The notes below the pieces were generated by a model that saw nothing but the letters and a program-made list of their open reading frames with translations, was not told where the DNA came from and did no database searches. Shown here one piece after another: positions 24,965 through 34,282 of a DNA stretch of 64,000 nucleotides (positions are counted from its first letter, which is position 1; every line of letters begins with the position of its first letter). The DNA is taken from assembly GCA_958448165.1 (NCBI GenBank), contig CAUDCW010000009.1:49387-113386 (forward strand). The letters are read 5' to 3'. This DNA is from an uncultured Oscillospiraceae bacterium (lineage in GTDB: Bacteria > Bacillota > Clostridia > Oscillospirales > Acutalibacteraceae). Made by a program: the position numbers and the translations under genes.

Positions 24965-27904
24965 ATGAAAAACACCAAACTAAAACACTGCACAAGAAAA
25001 TTTATAAGTTTTTCACTTGTAGTTTGTTTGCTGACGGGAATACTTTCGGTAACGGCTTCGGCTTTAACGCAAAATCAGGACGGCTATGCGGGTTTGTACA
25101 ACAAAATTCCGTCAAGCAACGGCTCGGGTTATACTTACCGATTTCTTACCGAAAACACAATTGCAATCACCGACTACAACGGATACGATACCGAGGTGAC
25201 CGTTCCGTCAAAAATTGACGGCTACACCGTTACAGGTGTTGAAAATATGGACACTTCAAGCATCAAAAAGATTGTAATGCCCGACACGGTTACATATATC
25301 GGTGAATGTGCTTTCGGTGATTATGATTACAGCGTTCCCCTTGAGGAAATTGTATTGTCAAAAAATTTGAAAACAATCGGCCAGTCTGCATTCAGAAATT
25401 GTTATAGTTTAAAGTCAATCGACATTCCGGATAGTGTAACGGAAATTGAAGACAGGGCGTTTTTGAGTTGTTACGCTCTTGAAAATATTAGTGTGAGTCA
25501 GAATACAAACTTTGGCGATTCTGCTTTTGGCGACAGTCTTTGGAGTTCAATTCCTGCTTTGAGCGATGATTATAATGCGTGGCTATATGATGAAAATGCT
25601 TCGGACTTTTTTGTATGGAACGGCTGTCTGTTTGCTTATAGGGGCAACAGTAAAACTCCCGTTATTCCGTCAGGTGTATGCGGAATAGGTGATAAGGTGT
25701 TTGAGAGTTCCGACATAACAGGTGTTACAATTCCTGAGGGTGTTAGATATATTAGCTACGGTGCTTTTCAGAAATGTACTTCGCTTAAAAGCGTAAAATT
25801 TCCAAATTCTCTTCAAAAAATCGGCGGCGAAGCTTTTGGAGATTGTACCGCACTTTCATCCGTAACATTCGGTTCGGGTTTAAAAAGCATTGAATACAAC
25901 GGTTTTGCTAATTGTGAGTCTTTGAAAAAAGTAGTTTTGCCCGAAGGTCTTGAAAAACTTGACGGTGCATTTTACGAATGTTATAACCTTGAAAACATAA
26001 CATTCCCAAGCACACTTAATGAAATGGATATGTACCACAGTGCAGTTTACGATACAAAATGGTACGCTAATATTGCCTATGGTGATCCAATTTATTGCGG
26101 GGGAATATTCTTAGGATTTAAATATGACTATACTGCACCTGTTGAAAATATAAAAATTAACTCTACATACACCGTTCGTGCAGGCACAAAGACAGTGTAT
26201 ATGAACGAGTGCTATGTTGACAAACTGACAACTCTCAATTTGCCTGACGGTCTGAAATCATTGACAATAAAGTCGCCGAAAAATGTAAACAGTAATTATA
26301 AGATAACAAAACTTACTGTTCCTGAAAGTGTTGATTATGTTGACATTGAAAGTATGTACGATTTAAAAACTCTAAAACTGCCGACAACGGCAAAATTGAA
26401 TATTAATTGCTTTATGAATTGTCCTGCTATTGAAAGTCTTACTATCCCAAAGGGAAATATCCGTCTTGAAGCATCCTTGTGGTCTTGTGAAAAAATAAAA
26501 TCAATAACAATTCCAAGTGATACATTAGAGATTACAGACACATTTGGCAGTAAATATCTGACAAGTGTAAATCTTTCAAGTGTTCGCATTTTAAAGGATA
26601 GCTTTAAATCGTGTACAGGACTTACAAAGGTTAATTTGCCTGATTCACTTGTAAGCATTGACGGGGCATTCAGCGATTGTACTAACCTTACAACAATAAC
26701 AGGCGGTGCAAATGTTCGTTATATCGGCGACAGTTCGTTTGCAAACTGCTCAAAACTCAACAGCTTTGGCAGTATCGGCAATAATTTGAGTGTTCTTGAC
26801 CACCGAGCATTTACGGGTACGGGTTGGTACAACAATCAGAAAGACGGCGTTGTTTATTTTCAAAACTTTGCCTATTGCTACAAAGGCACTATGCCGAAAA
26901 ATACTCAACTGACATTTAAAGAGGGAACAAAGGCGATAGTTGGCGGATTTATTTTCGGTGACCTTGAATTAACTCCAAGCAATGTTGCAAATTTTGAATC
27001 GCCTATACTCACAAAGGTGGTAATCCCGAAGAGTTGTCAGTATATCGGTTACTACGCATTCTTTGGCTGTGAAAGTCTGAAAAATATCACTCTCAACGGC
27101 GGTGAACTTGTCGAAACAAAAGCGTTTGAAAATCACGGTTGCGAAACGATTACGCTTCCGTCAACAATGCGTGTTGTTGCTGACAGTTCATTCACGGGCA
27201 AAAAATTGAAAACGGTCAACCTTAATGACGGTTTGCAGTACATAGGTGAGGGAGTATTTTTCTCTCTGGGAAATATCAAGAGTATGAAAGTTCCTGCAAG
27301 CGTAACTCATATTGGTGCAAATAGTATCGGCTATTATACAACCGATCCCGAGGATCCTTTTACTGCATCAGAAGTGATTCCAAATTTTGTGATTTACGGA
27401 ACAAGCGGTACTGAGGCGCAGACTTATGCTGATAGGAACAACATTCAGTTCAATAGCATTGCGGCTGGAACAACTGTAAAAGGTACTGCCAAAAGCTATC
27501 TGTCCGCAAGTGACACGGTTACAATTCAGCTTATAAAATCGGGAGTCGTGGCATACGAAACAATCGTAAAAGGCAATACCGTGGACTACTTTTTTTCAGA
27601 TGTTGCCACAGGTACATATATCTTGAAGGTAATGAAAGAAAACCATATCGCCCGTGAATACAAGATCACTGTCGGCAGTGAATCCGTCATACTGAATGTG
27701 AAGATTTGCCGTTTGGGTGATGTTAATATGGATGGAAAAATTAGTATATTAGATGCAATTATGGTTCAAAAGGCGGCTTTAAGCTCAATGTCGCTTGACG
27801 ATTACCAAAGTAAGCTCGCAAGCGTCAGGGGCAAGTCAAGCCTCGGTGTGCTTGATGCAATCCTGATTCAAAAATATGCATTGGGAATGATAACAAGCTT
27901 CTGA
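24965..27904 (+). CDS. Secreted BspA-type LRR protein with C-terminal dockerin
   Basis: 979 residues from the ATG at 24965, preceded by GGAGGAGG; a frame from 24917 is longer but lacks this site. Order: signal peptide (about 1-33, ending TASA), a long array of LRR_5 repeats (about 60-830), a small beta domain (VKGTAKSYLSASDTVTIQL..., a regulatory-like sandwich) and a type I dockerin from about 919 (GDVNMDGKISILDA, then a second helix SLGVLDAILIQKYALG). The second calcium loop lacks its Asp/Asn residues. Dockerins bind cohesins on scaffoldins, so the protein may be part of a cellulosome-like or surface complex. No cohesin is encoded in this window. Confidence 0.85.
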   Translation: MKNTKLKHCTRKFISFSLVVCLLTGILSVTASALTQNQDGYAGLYNKIPSSNGSGYTYRFLTENTIAITDYNGYDTEVTVPSKIDGYTVTGVENMDTSSIKKIVMPDTVTYIGECAFGDYDYSVPLEEIVLSKNLKTIGQSAFRNCYSLKSIDIPDSVTEIEDRAFLSCYALENISVSQNTNFGDSAFGDSLWSSIPALSDDYNAWLYDENASDFFVWNGCLFAYRGNSKTPVIPSGVCGIGDKVFESSDITGVTIPEGVRYISYGAFQKCTSLKSVKFPNSLQKIGGEAFGDCTALSSVTFGSGLKSIEYNGFANCESLKKVVLPEGLEKLDGAFYECYNLENITFPSTLNEMDMYHSAVYDTKWYANIAYGDPIYCGGIFLGFKYDYTAPVENIKINSTYTVRAGTKTVYMNECYVDKLTTLNLPDGLKSLTIKSPKNVNSNYKITKLTVPESVDYVDIESMYDLKTLKLPTTAKLNINCFMNCPAIESLTIPKGNIRLEASLWSCEKIKSITIPSDTLEITDTFGSKYLTSVNLSSVRILKDSFKSCTGLTKVNLPDSLVSIDGAFSDCTNLTTITGGANVRYIGDSSFANCSKLNSFGSIGNNLSVLDHRAFTGTGWYNNQKDGVVYFQNFAYCYKGTMPKNTQLTFKEGTKAIVGGFIFGDLELTPSNVANFESPILTKVVIPKSCQYIGYYAFFGCESLKNITLNGGELVETKAFENHGCETITLPSTMRVVADSSFTGKKLKTVNLNDGLQYIGEGVFFSLGNIKSMKVPASVTHIGANSIGYYTTDPEDPFTASEVIPNFVIYGTSGTEAQTYADRNNIQFNSIAAGTTVKGTAKSYLSASDTVTIQLIKSGVVAYETIVKGNTVDYFFSDVATGTYILKVMKENHIAREYKITVGSESVILNVKICRLGDVNMDGKISILDAIMVQKAALSSMSLDDYQSKLASVRGKSSLGVLDAILIQKYALGMITSF

Positions 27905-27961
27905 TAAGCACTAAAAAATCACATATTCCGGCAAAGTCAGATTGTACTTTGACGGCAATAA

Positions 27962-27993
27962 CAAGGCGCACCTCACAACGAGGTGCGCCTGAA
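27962..27993 (+). terminator. Hairpin after the dockerin-LRR gene
   Basis: GGCGCACCTC/GAGGTGCGCC, a 10-bp perfect stem with a 5-nt loop, about 65 bp after the stop. It lacks a clear T run, so termination is uncertain. Confidence 0.55.
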
Positions 27994-28206
27994 TTTGGTA
28001 TTGAGTAAAGTATGAGTAAAGTATAATAGTGCAGAATTGAATCAAATAATCTTAGAGAAAAAGAGAAAAATCTACTTAGAATATTATATACCATTATAAT
28101 TACTTTGACAAATTGTGAACACTGCACTGTGAATTCCTGAAATTACGAGTTATACCCGAATTTATTGTTAATTCAAAAAGTTTATTGTTCTTTTAGGAGC
28201 AAAAGG

Positions 28207-28335
28207 TTGAAATAGATATATATTTGTGATAATATACGAAAGATAAAAGAATAGAAAAACAGGGGCATATTGTTTTTATTACAAGCCTCTGCTGTATATA
28301 TTCATTTTTTGTTCTGTTTTAATCTCGCAATCTGA
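28207..28335 (+). promoter_or_regulatory. Promoter and hairpin-bearing leader of the LPITG surface protein
   Basis: TTGAAA, a 17-bp spacer and TAATAT precede a leader of about 170 nt before the ATG at 28410. Inside it CAGGGGC/GCCTCTG arms (about 28260-28293) form a stem followed later by TTTTTTG. The promoter call rests on spacing and consensus only. Confidence 0.45.
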
Positions 28336-28409
28336 ATCAATAAATCGAATAACTAAGAGATTGATAATTATATGATGTGTAAAATTTAAAGGTTAGGAGT
28401 GATAGGCTT

Positions 28410-31400
28410 ATGTGGGACGGCACGAGAAAAATGAAAATATCCAGAAAGATTATCTCGATTATTGCAATGGTCTGCCTTTTAGCGGCAGCCTGCGCAGGAA
28501 TTGCAAATGCAAACGCGGAAGAAGAAAGCACTGCCGCAGACGACCGTAAGCTGCTCAACGGCAGCTTTGAAGAAGGGCAGACTTGGACTTCTCCCTCCTA
28601 TAAGCAGCCTGATCAAAGCGCTGTTCCTGCATGGAATACAACGGCATTTGAGGGCAAAATCGAATTATTACGAAAAAATACAGGAACTTATATAACTGGT
28701 GTAACATTGGCTCCTACGGACGGAGATTACGCCGCAGAGTTAAACGCCGATGAAGAGAGTACATTATATCAGAATGTAAAAACCACTCCTTCAAGCGTTT
28801 ACGAATGGGGCTTGGATCACGGTGCTCGAAACGGAACGGATACCATGGCACTGGTGATAGGACCTAAACAGAGCGTTGACCCGTCAAAGCCAAGCAAGGC
28901 AGGGCGAGATCAGCTAATGCAGATGGTTGACTGGCTCATCGCCCAGGGAAAGACTACTATTAAAACCTCTGCGGGTCTGGGTGAAAAGTTCACGCTTTAC
29001 AGTAAAAAATTTGGTGCAAGCGGTACTTTTGAGGATAATGCAGGAAATAACGCTTTCAGCCTTACACCCAGCACAATCTATACCGAGGAGTGGCATATCT
29101 GGATAATGGCGTCCTCAAGGGCTACGAGCGGTACTAACCCTTGGAACTCTTACGGCGCAAACAGCAATAAATCTGAGGAAAGTGTAGATAGCGGAAATGA
29201 TTCATCTCTGGATTTAAGCAAGTACTATCTCTATACCGTCCCGGCAGGTCAGACCGAAACTCTGTTCGGATTTGTTTCTGTCGGATATGTAAATTCTACG
29301 GTATCTGGGGACAAAGCAAAGACTTACGGTAATTTCCTTGACAATATCAATTTCCAGATTTACCACCCGCTGACGGGCAGTACCACTAACCACGGCAGTG
29401 CGGTTGTCGGCGACAGCGGCGGAAGCACAGGAGGAGCGGGCTCATCTGAGGGACATGAGGTTACGATAGACCACAAGCTTGCGACCTATGTTCCTGATGG
29501 TCAGCCTCTTAAAATTCAGGCTATCATAAGAAAACCGGATGTGGTCGATGGCTGTCAGTTTATCGGTGTTTATTACACAAAGCTTGACGAAGACGGCAAT
29601 CCTGCTTCTGAATTTATCAAATTAGACGGAAATGAAATTGAATATTCCGACTCCTTAACCGAAGAGCAAAAAAAGGGTAAATGGATTAAGTCTTATAATG
29701 TCGGTGACATTATTTATACCTATTACCTTGATAATATTGCCTCATCGACCAACTTGCACTTTATATTTATCAAAAACCCGACAGTCACCTATGACCCCAA
29801 CGGGGGAAAACCGTATGTAGTTGCTAGGGAATATAACACAGATGAAGCCGAAAATGTATATAGCTTTAAGCCTGTGGCGAATACTCCCGATACACAATTG
29901 GGCACAGACACAACATTTATTCCTCCGTATGTCTCAAAAGCGGCAGAGGGTCAGAATGACGGCTGGAAGTTTACCGGCTGGAAGCTTACAGGAGATATTG
30001 TTGAATATTCCGGTGACGATAAGGTAAACGCCGACCAGCTTGGCAGTATGATACTCCCTGCCGTACATACCGTAGCCTGTGATTATTCTATGAGCGGAGC
30101 TTTGGCAGAACAGACGACGCAGTATTTTAAAATTTACGGCGGCAATGCTCCTCTGACAAAAACAGTAAGGGAAACGGAAAGCGGCGCGCGAAACGGCGTA
30201 ATCTGGCAAGAAAATGAAGGTGTACAATACGACAAACAATACGCAAACATCCACAGAGGTCTTACCATGGTGGCGCAGTGGCGCTGGAGACAGGCGATTA
30301 TTCCGCAGAGCCGCCAAGAAAATGGTGAGTACAGCAATTCGGATGAAGGCGGAACGGTTGTATTCACAAGCGTAACAGATGAATCAGATGAAAATTACAA
30401 TCCAAATTATAATGATAACGGCGGTAAATCCTATTTTGCCGCAACTGATGAAACAGTAATCATCAAAGCGAATGCAAATGACGGCTGGAAATTTATCGGC
30501 TGGTATGACGAAAACGACAACCTTGTTTCAACTAATGATGAATACAGGTATTTTGAACCAAAGGAGAGCGTAAAAACCTATTACGCAAGATTTTCAAACA
30601 GCATTACACAGACCTATATACGTCAGCTTAAGAATGGCGACAGCTGGGATAATATCACAGGCGATACAATAGCAACGCTCGGGCGTTACAGCTATACCGA
30701 CGCCATAGGTATGCCAATAAGCTCCACTGTTTTATCAGTGGGAACGGGCTACAAGTTCTTGGGTTGGTACGATTCCAACGGTAACAAGGTCCCCGATAAT
30801 ATGCTTACTAACGAAGGTATGACGATAAGCTATACAACTACGCAGGACGCAACCTATTACGCTCGTTTTGAAACGCTTTACACCCTTAATGTCAAGAAAA
30901 TAGACGGCGATAATTCTACTCCGCTCGACGGTGCCGAATTCAATCTTTACAGAAAAGCTACCGCCGAGGAATCGGCAGACAGTGGCATTACAAAGAAAAC
31001 GCTCAGCTATAACGGCTCAAATGTAAGGTGTGTGCTTCTTGAAAGCAAAGCAACTGTACTTTCCGGGGGATTATCAACTGCAAGTTTTTCAAACCTGTTT
31101 ACAGTAGAAAATGAGTATTATCTCACTGAATCAAAAGTACCGGTCGGATACGAACCGTTATTCGATCCTATAAAAATTACGTTCAACAATACAGGAACTA
31201 TTGCATATGTTGACGGCACAGAATATACAATTACAAACAGGGTATTCAATATAGAGCTCAAAAACTATCTGTTGCCTGATATGCATTTCACCAAGACTGC
31301 CGATAAAACAAATGTAACAAAAAACGAAAAAGTTGCCTACACAATATCCGTAGATATACCGGATTATCCTGATGACGCAACAGATAAGTCGTTTTACGTT

Positions 31401-32219
31401 TCCGACCTGCTCCCCGACGGATTAACTATTGATACCGATTCAATATCCGTAAAAGCAGACGGAACAGCAGTTTCAGACACGGTTTACACTCTTGACACAG
31501 CACCAACCTCCAAATACACCTTTAAGCTGAGCGTTGATACTTCACAGTATGCCGCAGGCTGGTCTGAAAACGGCGGAAAAAAGCTTGAAATTACATATGA
31601 TGCTACATTTAACGATGATAGCACGACATCGGTAAATTCACCGGAAACAAACACAGCCACTTTTGATTACACAATCAATCCTTATCTTGCAGACAGACAT
31701 GTGCAGGTAACCGCTTCGGTCGATGTAAAGACCTTTGCTATTAAAATCAATAAATATGTTGAAGGCGATGAGAGCACAAAGCTTGCCGATGCAAAGTTTG
31801 ATTTATACAGAACCGCGACGCAGACTGAAATTGACGGTGGCTTGGCGGTTACTATTCCTTATACCTCAATTGACGGAATAAAGCTTGAGGGCGATAAGGT
31901 TACAGATGAAAACGGAGTAACCGCCTTTGAAAAGTACGAGGCAAACGCTGATAGATACGACTATTATGTTGTCGAGGTTGAGCCGCCGCCGGGATATATT
32001 TATTTGATAGAAGCGATAAAGGTTAATTTTGCCGAAAGCGATGTTGACGTAAACGGTTATTATACTGTTGATATTACCAATAGAGCCAGTGTTCAGCTGC
32101 CGATTACCGGCGGTAACGGTACTGTAATCTTCTTCGTGAGCGGTATTGCTGCGATAGGCGCAGCGTTGACGGCATATATAATATACCGCAGAAAGATTAA
32201 ATCGAAAGAAAACAAATAA
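28410..32219 (+). CDS. Sortase-anchored surface protein with Cna-B domains (LPITG)
   Basis: 1269 residues; GGAG lies 10 bp before the ATG. Signal peptide to about 36 (ANANA). An N-terminal domain of about 300 residues begins LLNGSFEEGQ and resembles carbohydrate-binding or ice-binding-like beta sandwiches. InlB/Flg_new-type repeats (GWKFTGWKL, GWKFIGWYDEN, GYKFLGWYDSN) follow, then a Cna-B/SpaA domain (LNVKKIDGDNSTPLDGAEF), a fimbrial isopeptide D2-type domain (MHFTKTADKTNVTKNEKVAY), a second Cna-B domain, and LPITG (near 1230), a membrane helix and a basic tail. This is the plan of a pilus or adhesin subunit with internal isopeptide bonds. No sortase gene lies in the window. Confidence 0.87.
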   Translation: MWDGTRKMKISRKIISIIAMVCLLAAACAGIANANAEEESTAADDRKLLNGSFEEGQTWTSPSYKQPDQSAVPAWNTTAFEGKIELLRKNTGTYITGVTLAPTDGDYAAELNADEESTLYQNVKTTPSSVYEWGLDHGARNGTDTMALVIGPKQSVDPSKPSKAGRDQLMQMVDWLIAQGKTTIKTSAGLGEKFTLYSKKFGASGTFEDNAGNNAFSLTPSTIYTEEWHIWIMASSRATSGTNPWNSYGANSNKSEESVDSGNDSSLDLSKYYLYTVPAGQTETLFGFVSVGYVNSTVSGDKAKTYGNFLDNINFQIYHPLTGSTTNHGSAVVGDSGGSTGGAGSSEGHEVTIDHKLATYVPDGQPLKIQAIIRKPDVVDGCQFIGVYYTKLDEDGNPASEFIKLDGNEIEYSDSLTEEQKKGKWIKSYNVGDIIYTYYLDNIASSTNLHFIFIKNPTVTYDPNGGKPYVVAREYNTDEAENVYSFKPVANTPDTQLGTDTTFIPPYVSKAAEGQNDGWKFTGWKLTGDIVEYSGDDKVNADQLGSMILPAVHTVACDYSMSGALAEQTTQYFKIYGGNAPLTKTVRETESGARNGVIWQENEGVQYDKQYANIHRGLTMVAQWRWRQAIIPQSRQENGEYSNSDEGGTVVFTSVTDESDENYNPNYNDNGGKSYFAATDETVIIKANANDGWKFIGWYDENDNLVSTNDEYRYFEPKESVKTYYARFSNSITQTYIRQLKNGDSWDNITGDTIATLGRYSYTDAIGMPISSTVLSVGTGYKFLGWYDSNGNKVPDNMLTNEGMTISYTTTQDATYYARFETLYTLNVKKIDGDNSTPLDGAEFNLYRKATAEESADSGITKKTLSYNGSNVRCVLLESKATVLSGGLSTASFSNLFTVENEYYLTESKVPVGYEPLFDPIKITFNNTGTIAYVDGTEYTITNRVFNIELKNYLLPDMHFTKTADKTNVTKNEKVAYTISVDIPDYPDDATDKSFYVSDLLPDGLTIDTDSISVKADGTAVSDTVYTLDTAPTSKYTFKLSVDTSQYAAGWSENGGKKLEITYDATFNDDSTTSVNSPETNTATFDYTINPYLADRHVQVTASVDVKTFAIKINKYVEGDESTKLADAKFDLYRTATQTEIDGGLAVTIPYTSIDGIKLEGDKVTDENGVTAFEKYEANADRYDYYVVEVEPPPGYIYLIEAIKVNFAESDVDVNGYYTVDITNRASVQLPITGGNGTVIFFVSGIAAIGAALTAYIIYRRKIKSKENK

Positions 32220-32612
32220 ATCCGATTGTTTTGGATAAAACAATAACTTAACCGACAGCCCCACGATATAGTGGGGTTGTTGTGCTGTATATACAGAATA
32301 TGTGGCAGTGAAAACGATTCGCATATCATACATAACCATCAAACGCTTTCAAGACTTGACAGCTTTGTTTGACGGGTATTTATTTCTTTCTTATGGGAAA
32401 GCTTACAATTGTTGGAAATTTGACACAGAAATATCAATATCTAAAAAATCATTATATAAAAAAGCAATGTAGAAATATGTCGATAATTTACAAAAATACG
32501 TCGGAAAGGCTGAAAATTAAAGGTAAGTGTGATAATATAATATGTAAAAAATTTTGAGGGAAATCCGATGGATTTTTGTATTATTTCTTAAAAAGAAATT
32601 TGCTTGAGGGGG

Positions 32613-32760
32613 TTGACAAGTATGCTCAGTAGTGCGACAATGACGCATACATAGCATACATACTTGCGCTCTGCAGGCATAAACAAAAATATAGTTGTAT
32701 CAACTTTAAGAAGCACAAGTAAGCGGGATAGCTATATCCTGCTTACTTGTGCTTCTTTGC
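32613..32760 (+). promoter_or_regulatory. Promoter plus leader with a 20-bp hairpin ahead of the SipW/TasA cluster
   Basis: TTGACA (32613-32618), a 17-bp spacer and GACAAT (32636-32641). The transcript of about 110 nt reaches a near-perfect stem (32711-32730 with 32735-32754, AAGCACAAGTAAGC...) and then TTCTTTGCGTTTTG. No gene lies in 32220-32852, so this may be an attenuator or small RNA for the downstream cluster. It resembles the arrangement before hemW. Confidence 0.55.
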
Positions 32761-32852
32761 GTTTTGCTTGATATGGCGTTATTGAACGCATAAGCGAAAG
32801 CAGACTTTCACACAAGCAGATAAATATGCTGCTGAAAACGGGAGGTGGAACA

Positions 32853-33485
32853 GTGGAGAACGGAAAAAATAAGAAAATTAAAGTGGTAATTATCGTTTTG
32901 TCGGTTTTGCTGTGCGTCAGCTTTGTGGCGCTTGCGTCGATTTTTATTTACAATTATTTCTTTTCTTATAAATCGACGTCTGTTGTTATCTCTGTCAATA
33001 TTATCACAAAGGAAACGGGTCCTGCCGGCTCTGCTGCTTCATCTGAATCGAATGTCAAAAATACGGCGCAGGGTCTGGCTTCCGGTGATAACGTCTCCTC
33101 GGGCGGCACAGTACAGGTCAACAGTCAGAGCAATAATTCAGTGCCGACAGATACAGCCGAGCTTCTCACCCTGTATAATACTAAGGCGGATGATAATATT
33201 CCGTTTAAGGTTGAGAATATGTTTCCTGGTGATTCCGAAACGAAATATTACTGTGTGCGGGTGTCGCAGAAGGACACGCTTACAGTTCGTTTCAATGCCT
33301 TTGTGCAGCCCGGGTATGAAATGCTGGCTGATGACACGCTCAGGCTTCAGGAACGGCGGAACTTAACGGTTTACTTCCATTATCCCGAGAGCGCAGAAAA
33401 CAGAACTCAGAACCTTACACTGTCGTTTGATTTGTGTGCTGATGCTGTTCAGACAAAGAACAACCCCAATAAACTATTCAATTAA
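32853..33485 (+). CDS. Membrane-anchored TasA/SipW-associated protein
   Basis: 210 residues from the GTG at 32853, chosen for GGGAGGTGG 5-7 bp upstream; the frame from 32826 lacks one. A basic N-terminus, a membrane helix (about 10-35), a Ser/Asn-rich spacer, and a beta-rich domain with FKVENMFPGDSETKYYCV, a form seen in TasA-like fibre proteins next to SipW peptidases. It starts the cluster, 15 bp before sipW. It lacks the AWFTD-type cleavage motif of its neighbours, so it may be an anchor or initiator rather than a fibre subunit. Confidence 0.65.
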   Translation: MENGKNKKIKVVIIVLSVLLCVSFVALASIFIYNYFFSYKSTSVVISVNIITKETGPAGSAASSESNVKNTAQGLASGDNVSSGGTVQVNSQSNNSVPTDTAELLTLYNTKADDNIPFKVENMFPGDSETKYYCVRVSQKDTLTVRFNAFVQPGYEMLADDTLRLQERRNLTVYFHYPESAENRTQNLTLSFDLCADAVQTKNNPNKLFN

Positions 33486-33500
33486 GGAGAAAAACAATTT

Positions 33501-34211
33501 ATGAAAAAAGCATTGAAGATTATCAAGTCGGTTCTCGTGTGGACGCTGGTTGCGGCTGTGGTTTGCATAATGATATTTACCATAGTGTCAGTAACCACAT
33601 TTGATCAGGCAGACAGAAGTATTTTTGGCTACAAGGCATTTATCGTGCTGTCAGATTCAATGAGTGCCACCGACTTTGACGCGGGTGATCTTATTATTTT
33701 ACAGGAGGTTGACCCGGCAACGCTCAAGGAGGGTGATATCATCTCGTATCAGTCGGTAAACGAAGAAAACTACGGCGAAACCGTAACTCATAAAATCCGC
33801 AAGCTGACAAAAGATGCCGACGGCAAGCCGGGCTTCATCACCTACGGTACCACAACCAACAAGGACGATGAAAAGATAGTAACATACGAATTTGTGTATG
33901 GTAAATATCAGTTCTGCCTTCCAAAGGCGGGCTTGTTCTTCCAGTTCCTCAAGACAACACCGGGTTACATTATATGTATATTGATTCCGTTCCTGCTTCT
34001 CATTCTGTTCCAGGGCATAAACTGCATCAGAATCTTCCGCCGCTATAAGCGCGAGCAGATGGAAAAGCTTCAGGCGGAGCGCAACCAGATAGAAGAGGAG
34101 AGAGCAGAGTCAAAGAAGATGATGGAGGAGCTTCAGCGCTTGCAGGCACAGCTTGCCGCAAATGGTGTTGATACCAAACAGGAAGAAACAGCAGATTCAA
34201 ATAGGGAATAA
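33501..34211 (+). CDS. sipW: Signal peptidase I, SipW type
   Basis: 236 residues; AAGGAG lies 10 bp before the ATG. N-terminal membrane helix, the nucleophile block VLSDSMSAT (S53), and THKI (H97) in place of the lysine of ordinary bacterial enzymes: the ER-type Ser-His form that defines SipW. A second membrane helix (about 150-175) and a long coiled coil (about 178-225, Glu/Arg/Gln-rich) follow; the coiled coil is not part of Bacillus SipW. SipW cleaves and helps assemble TasA-type fibre proteins, and seven candidates surround it here. Confidence 0.9.
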   Translation: MKKALKIIKSVLVWTLVAAVVCIMIFTIVSVTTFDQADRSIFGYKAFIVLSDSMSATDFDAGDLIILQEVDPATLKEGDIISYQSVNEENYGETVTHKIRKLTKDADGKPGFITYGTTTNKDDEKIVTYEFVYGKYQFCLPKAGLFFQFLKTTPGYIICILIPFLLLILFQGINCIRIFRRYKREQMEKLQAERNQIEEERAESKKMMEELQRLQAQLAANGVDTKQEETADSNRE

Positions 34212-34282
34212 AACAGTTAGGTGCAAACGGGGTAACCCGATTACATATGTCATTAAAAAACATAATAAAGGAGGATAACAAA

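Noticed and set aside
28140..28400. Cyclic di-GMP riboswitch ahead of the surface protein
   Set aside because: The conserved core motifs of class I and II were not found; only a promoter and a simple hairpin are visible.
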